In this document: positions 40,783 through 43,079 of the stretch, piece after piece
Position numbering within the stretch: position 1 is the stretch's first letter
Layout of the letters: each line of letters opens with the position of its first letter
DNA from: [Phormidium] sp. LEGE 05292
GTDB taxonomy: Bacteria > Cyanobacteriota > Cyanobacteriia > Cyanobacteriales > Aerosakkonemataceae
DNA length: 43,079 bases
Assembly (NCBI RefSeq): GCF_015207735.1
Contig: NZ_JADEWG010000048.1
Location: 1 to 43,079, forward strand
Direction of reading: 5' to 3'
Notes under the pieces: generated by a model
Seen by the model: only the letters and a program-made list of their open reading frames with translations
Told to the model about the DNA's origin: nothing
Database searches by the model: none
Made by a program: the position numbers and the translations under genes

Positions 40783-41915
40783 TAGCAATTTAGTCTTGAT
40801 ATTGTTTGACAGTAATTTTCGACTATTTGTAAAATACGTTCTGCGGCATGACCATCACCAAAGGGATTAACGGCTGTTGCCATTGTTTGGTAAGACTCCC
40901 GATCGCATAATAATTCAGTAGTAGTGGAAAGGATACGATCGGGATTAGTACCAACTAACTTAGCTGTTCCAGCTGCGATCGCCTCTGGACGTTCCGTAGT
41001 CTCTCTTAAAACTAAAACTGGTTTCCCTAAACTCGGTGCTTCTTCCTGAAGTCCGCCAGAATCAGTTAATAACAAATAACAACCCTGAATCGCAGCCACT
41101 AATTCTGTATAATCCAAAGGTTCTGTCAGAAAAACTCGCGGATGATTCCCCAAAATTTCTTTTAAAGGTTCTCGAACAGTCGGATTACGATGTAACGGTA
41201 ATAATAAAGCTGTATCAGGAAACTTATTTAAAATTAACAAGAAACCTTTCGCAATATCTCTTAATGGTTCACCCCAATTTTCCCGGCGATGAACTGTGGC
41301 TAATAAAGTGCGATATTTCTGCCAATCCAAATTCGGGATATTACAAGTAGGGTTTTGCTTAGCTACAGTTAATAACGCATCAATTACTGTATTCCCAGTT
41401 TGGTGAATTTCGCCTACCACTCCCGAACGTCGCAAATTTTCCACTGCTAAAGCAGTCGGCGCAAAATGTAATTGAGTAATTTGGGAAATTAACCGCCGAT
41501 TCGCTTCTTCTGGGTAGGGATTAAATAAATCATCCGTTCTCAATCCCGCTTCTACATGACCGACAGGAATCTTTTGATAAAATGCAGCTAACGCAGCAGC
41601 AAAAGCAGTAGTAGTATCTCCTTGAACGATCGCCAAATCCGGTTGTACTTCTGTAAATAAACTTTCTAATCCTGATAAACTGCGACAAGTAATATCCGTC
41701 AGCGTTTGCTGATGCTGCATAATTTCTAAATCGCGATCGGCATCAATTTTAAACAAGCGCATCACTTGTGCCACCATCTCTCGATGCTGACCTGTTAACA
41801 CCACTTGTGTCTCAAAAGCAGGCGATCGCTTAAACTGTTGAATAACCGGAGCTAATTTAATCGCTTCTGGTCGCGTTCCTAAAATAATACAGACTTTGTA
41901 GATAGTTTCAGGCAT
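40767..41915 (-). CDS. wecB: UDP-N-acetylglucosamine 2-epimerase, non-hydrolysing
   Basis: Converts UDP-GlcNAc to UDP-ManNAc for surface polysaccharides. It shows GTRPEAIKLAPVIQ (13-26), LTGQHREM, VQGDTTTAFAAALAAF, HVEAGLRT and PYPEEANRRL (catalytic acidic and arginine residues of the family), the substrate loop TVHRRENWG, and the nucleotide-binding end LTDSGGLQEEAPSLGKPVLVLRETTERPEA. Length 382 is normal. There is no second domain with a sugar kinase, so it is the bacterial WecB type. It is convergent with the pentapeptide gene and no other polysaccharide gene is adjacent. Confidence 0.94.
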   Translation of the reverse strand: MPETIYKVCIILGTRPEAIKLAPVIQQFKRSPAFETQVVLTGQHREMVAQVMRLFKIDADRDLEIMQHQQTLTDITCRSLSGLESLFTEVQPDLAIVQGDTTTAFAAALAAFYQKIPVGHVEAGLRTDDLFNPYPEEANRRLISQITQLHFAPTALAVENLRRSGVVGEIHQTGNTVIDALLTVAKQNPTCNIPNLDWQKYRTLLATVHRRENWGEPLRDIAKGFLLILNKFPDTALLLPLHRNPTVREPLKEILGNHPRVFLTEPLDYTELVAAIQGCYLLLTDSGGLQEEAPSLGKPVLVLRETTERPEAIAAGTAKLVGTNPDRILSTTTELLCDRESYQTMATAVNPFGDGHAAERILQIVENYCQTISRLNCYNNFN

Positions 41916-42106
41916 AAAAATCCCAAGCTAATTACATCGGGTAAACTACCCGATCGTAATATTTTATAACAATTACCAAACTAACTCTTGACTTTATTAA
42001 CTGCCTTCCAATTTACACCTTTCACCTTCGGCTCCTTGCCTCAAGTCAAAGCTCAAAACTTCTCCCCTTCACCTTTGTCAAAACTCAAAACTTAAAATTT
42101 CCCATG

Positions 42107-42128
42107 AAAAAACCCGGCTGCTACCGGG
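42107..42128 (-). terminator. rho-independent terminator of the small membrane protein gene
   Basis: Stem CCCGG (42113-42117)/CCGGG (42124-42128), read on the minus strand as CCCGGTAGCAGCCGGG followed by TTTTTT (42107-42112). It lies 38 bp after the stop codon of the gene at 42166. Confidence 0.85.
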
Positions 42129-42165
42129 CCATAGAACCGCTATAAGAAACGGCTAGCTAGGGTCC

Positions 42166-42546
42166 TTAGATGGAAGACTCTATATCACAAGTCAAAGGAC
42201 AAGCTGCATACACAGAACTATGACTTGGATTTTCATCACCACGCAACCAATTTAACCAAGATACATCTTGGGGATTCACTCCTTTAAAAGAAAGCATTGC
42301 TGCACCAGCAATAATTGTTAACACATTCAAACCAATTAAACCGCCAGCAACTAACAAAACAGCACTAACGGGCATGATTGATTGCAAAGCGATCGACAAC
42401 ACCGATCCCACAACCACCATCAACATCACAATCGGAAAACCTACTACCAGCAAGCAAACCGATAACGTAAACGTCCAAATTAAAAAGCTTTTAATTGTGC
42501 CAAATGAATAAGACTTGGTTGAGTTGAGGCTTTTTGCTAAAACCAT
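42166..42546 (-). CDS. small membrane protein of unknown function
   Basis: About 126 residues with two hydrophobic regions (roughly 20-55, SFLIWTFTLSVCLLVVGFPIVMLMVVVGS, and 63-88, VSAVLLVAGGLIGLNVLTIIAGAAM), giving two to three membrane helices. It then has a soluble tail (GVNPQDVSWLNWLRGDENPS) and ends with two cysteines (YAACPLTCDIE). The frame starts at 42552, but AAGGAG is only two bases from that ATG and eight from the next one (42544-42546), which I choose. It has a good terminator of its own, so it is a single-gene unit. No family recognised. Confidence 0.7.
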   Translation of the reverse strand: MVLAKSLNSTKSYSFGTIKSFLIWTFTLSVCLLVVGFPIVMLMVVVGSVLSIALQSIMPVSAVLLVAGGLIGLNVLTIIAGAAMLSFKGVNPQDVSWLNWLRGDENPSHSSVYAACPLTCDIESSI

Positions 42547-42552
42547 ACCCAT

Positions 42553-43079
42553 CTCTCCTTGAGTAATCTCAAATTATTGGACTTGGCTGAAATCTCGTAC
42601 TGTGCAACCCAGTTTCTTTACTAGGTGGTTTTCAGTATATATTAAAGTTTTGGTGAAGATGAGCGATCGTTCAACAAACTTTACATTCACCTGTTGCCAT
42701 TTATGTTCCTACAAAACCCTGAAAAATTTCCAAATGAATATGCTGATAAACCATTAAATTTAAAAGTCCCTCTTCTCACCAGCATCTCTCTACAGATAGA
42801 CCCTGCTATAAACCTTGTTCTTCCGCCAATCAGCAATCATTGAACAACAATCTGCTTAACATTTCTTATAATTTGTGACAGTTGTTCTCATAATTTATTT
42901 AAGAACTTTACAGCAACCAACCCAAGCCCAGACAAGGTAAAGCAGTTAGTTTTGAGCATTAATTTATGAGTATTGAGTTATGAGACAACTCATAGCAGAA
43001 GGCAGAAGGTAGGGAGGTAGGGAGAGTTGAAGAATAGTTGGTTGAATTATTTTCCCCCATCTCCCCATCTCCCCATCTC
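42553..43079. other. gene-free end of the window
   Basis: About 525 bases without a gene. It should hold the promoter of the small membrane protein (a TATACT on the minus strand at 42634-42639, no clear -35). The last 90 bases are repeats: GGCAGAAGG heptamer remnants (42996-43010), GGGAGGTA units and CCCCATCT octamers (43054-43079). Confidence 0.45.

Overview
The window is a piece of cyanobacterial chromosome, most likely from a filamentous species. The evidence is the many GCGATCGC (HIP1) octamers and GATCG-rich stretches, tandem heptanucleotide repeats between genes (ACTGGGG, TGCCTTC and TTTTGAG types), and typical cyanobacterial genes: sucrose synthase, cytochrome c6, pentapeptide-repeat proteins, a cyanobacterial multi-PAS/GAF/GGDEF protein and purK next to a 6S RNA. 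I see no transposase, phage genes, CRISPR array, tRNA or rRNA.

Left part (1-13 kb): a membrane-anchored proline-rich protein and a peptidoglycan-binding protein; a two-gene M16 peptidase operon (one catalytic, one non-catalytic subunit); a probable 6S RNA gene (4915-5110, minus) downstream of purK, boxed in by heptamer repeats; purK carrying an in-frame palindromic repeat; an FkbM methyltransferase; a secreted pentapeptide protein; a second peptidoglycan-binding protein; a TPR protein followed by msrP; a Uma2-type nuclease; an AlkA-like glycosylase; and a DUF4342 protein. Gaps hold dispersed palindromic repeats.

Middle (13-27.6 kb): a very large protein joining a PstS-like periplasmic binding domain, one membrane segment and seven DUF4912 repeats; a small conserved protein; petJ (cytochrome c6) behind a fibrillin/PAP-like gene; a sugar block with sucrose synthase, a GH65 phosphorylase fused to beta-phosphoglucomutase, and a convergent CbbY-like HAD phosphatase; then divergent queD and tenA.

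Right part (27.6-43 kb): a minus-strand signalling block (two tandem paralogous histidine kinases, one with a ruined ATP-binding region, followed by a five-PAS/GAF/GGDEF diguanylate cyclase); an unknown gene; a DUF318 permease plus TIGR03943 pair behind a promoter with a near-consensus Zur box; an anchored Ig-like/beta-propeller protein; and a pentapeptide protein converging on wecB, where one perfect 16-bp palindrome contains both stop codons. The window ends with a small membrane protein and repeats.

Points most worth a second look: the binding-protein/DUF4912 architecture, the GH65-phosphoglucomutase fusion beside susA, the predicted Zur control of the permease pair, the degenerate kinase, the shared stop-codon palindrome, and the repeat insertion inside purK. 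All functions are read from sequence by eye; no database search was run.
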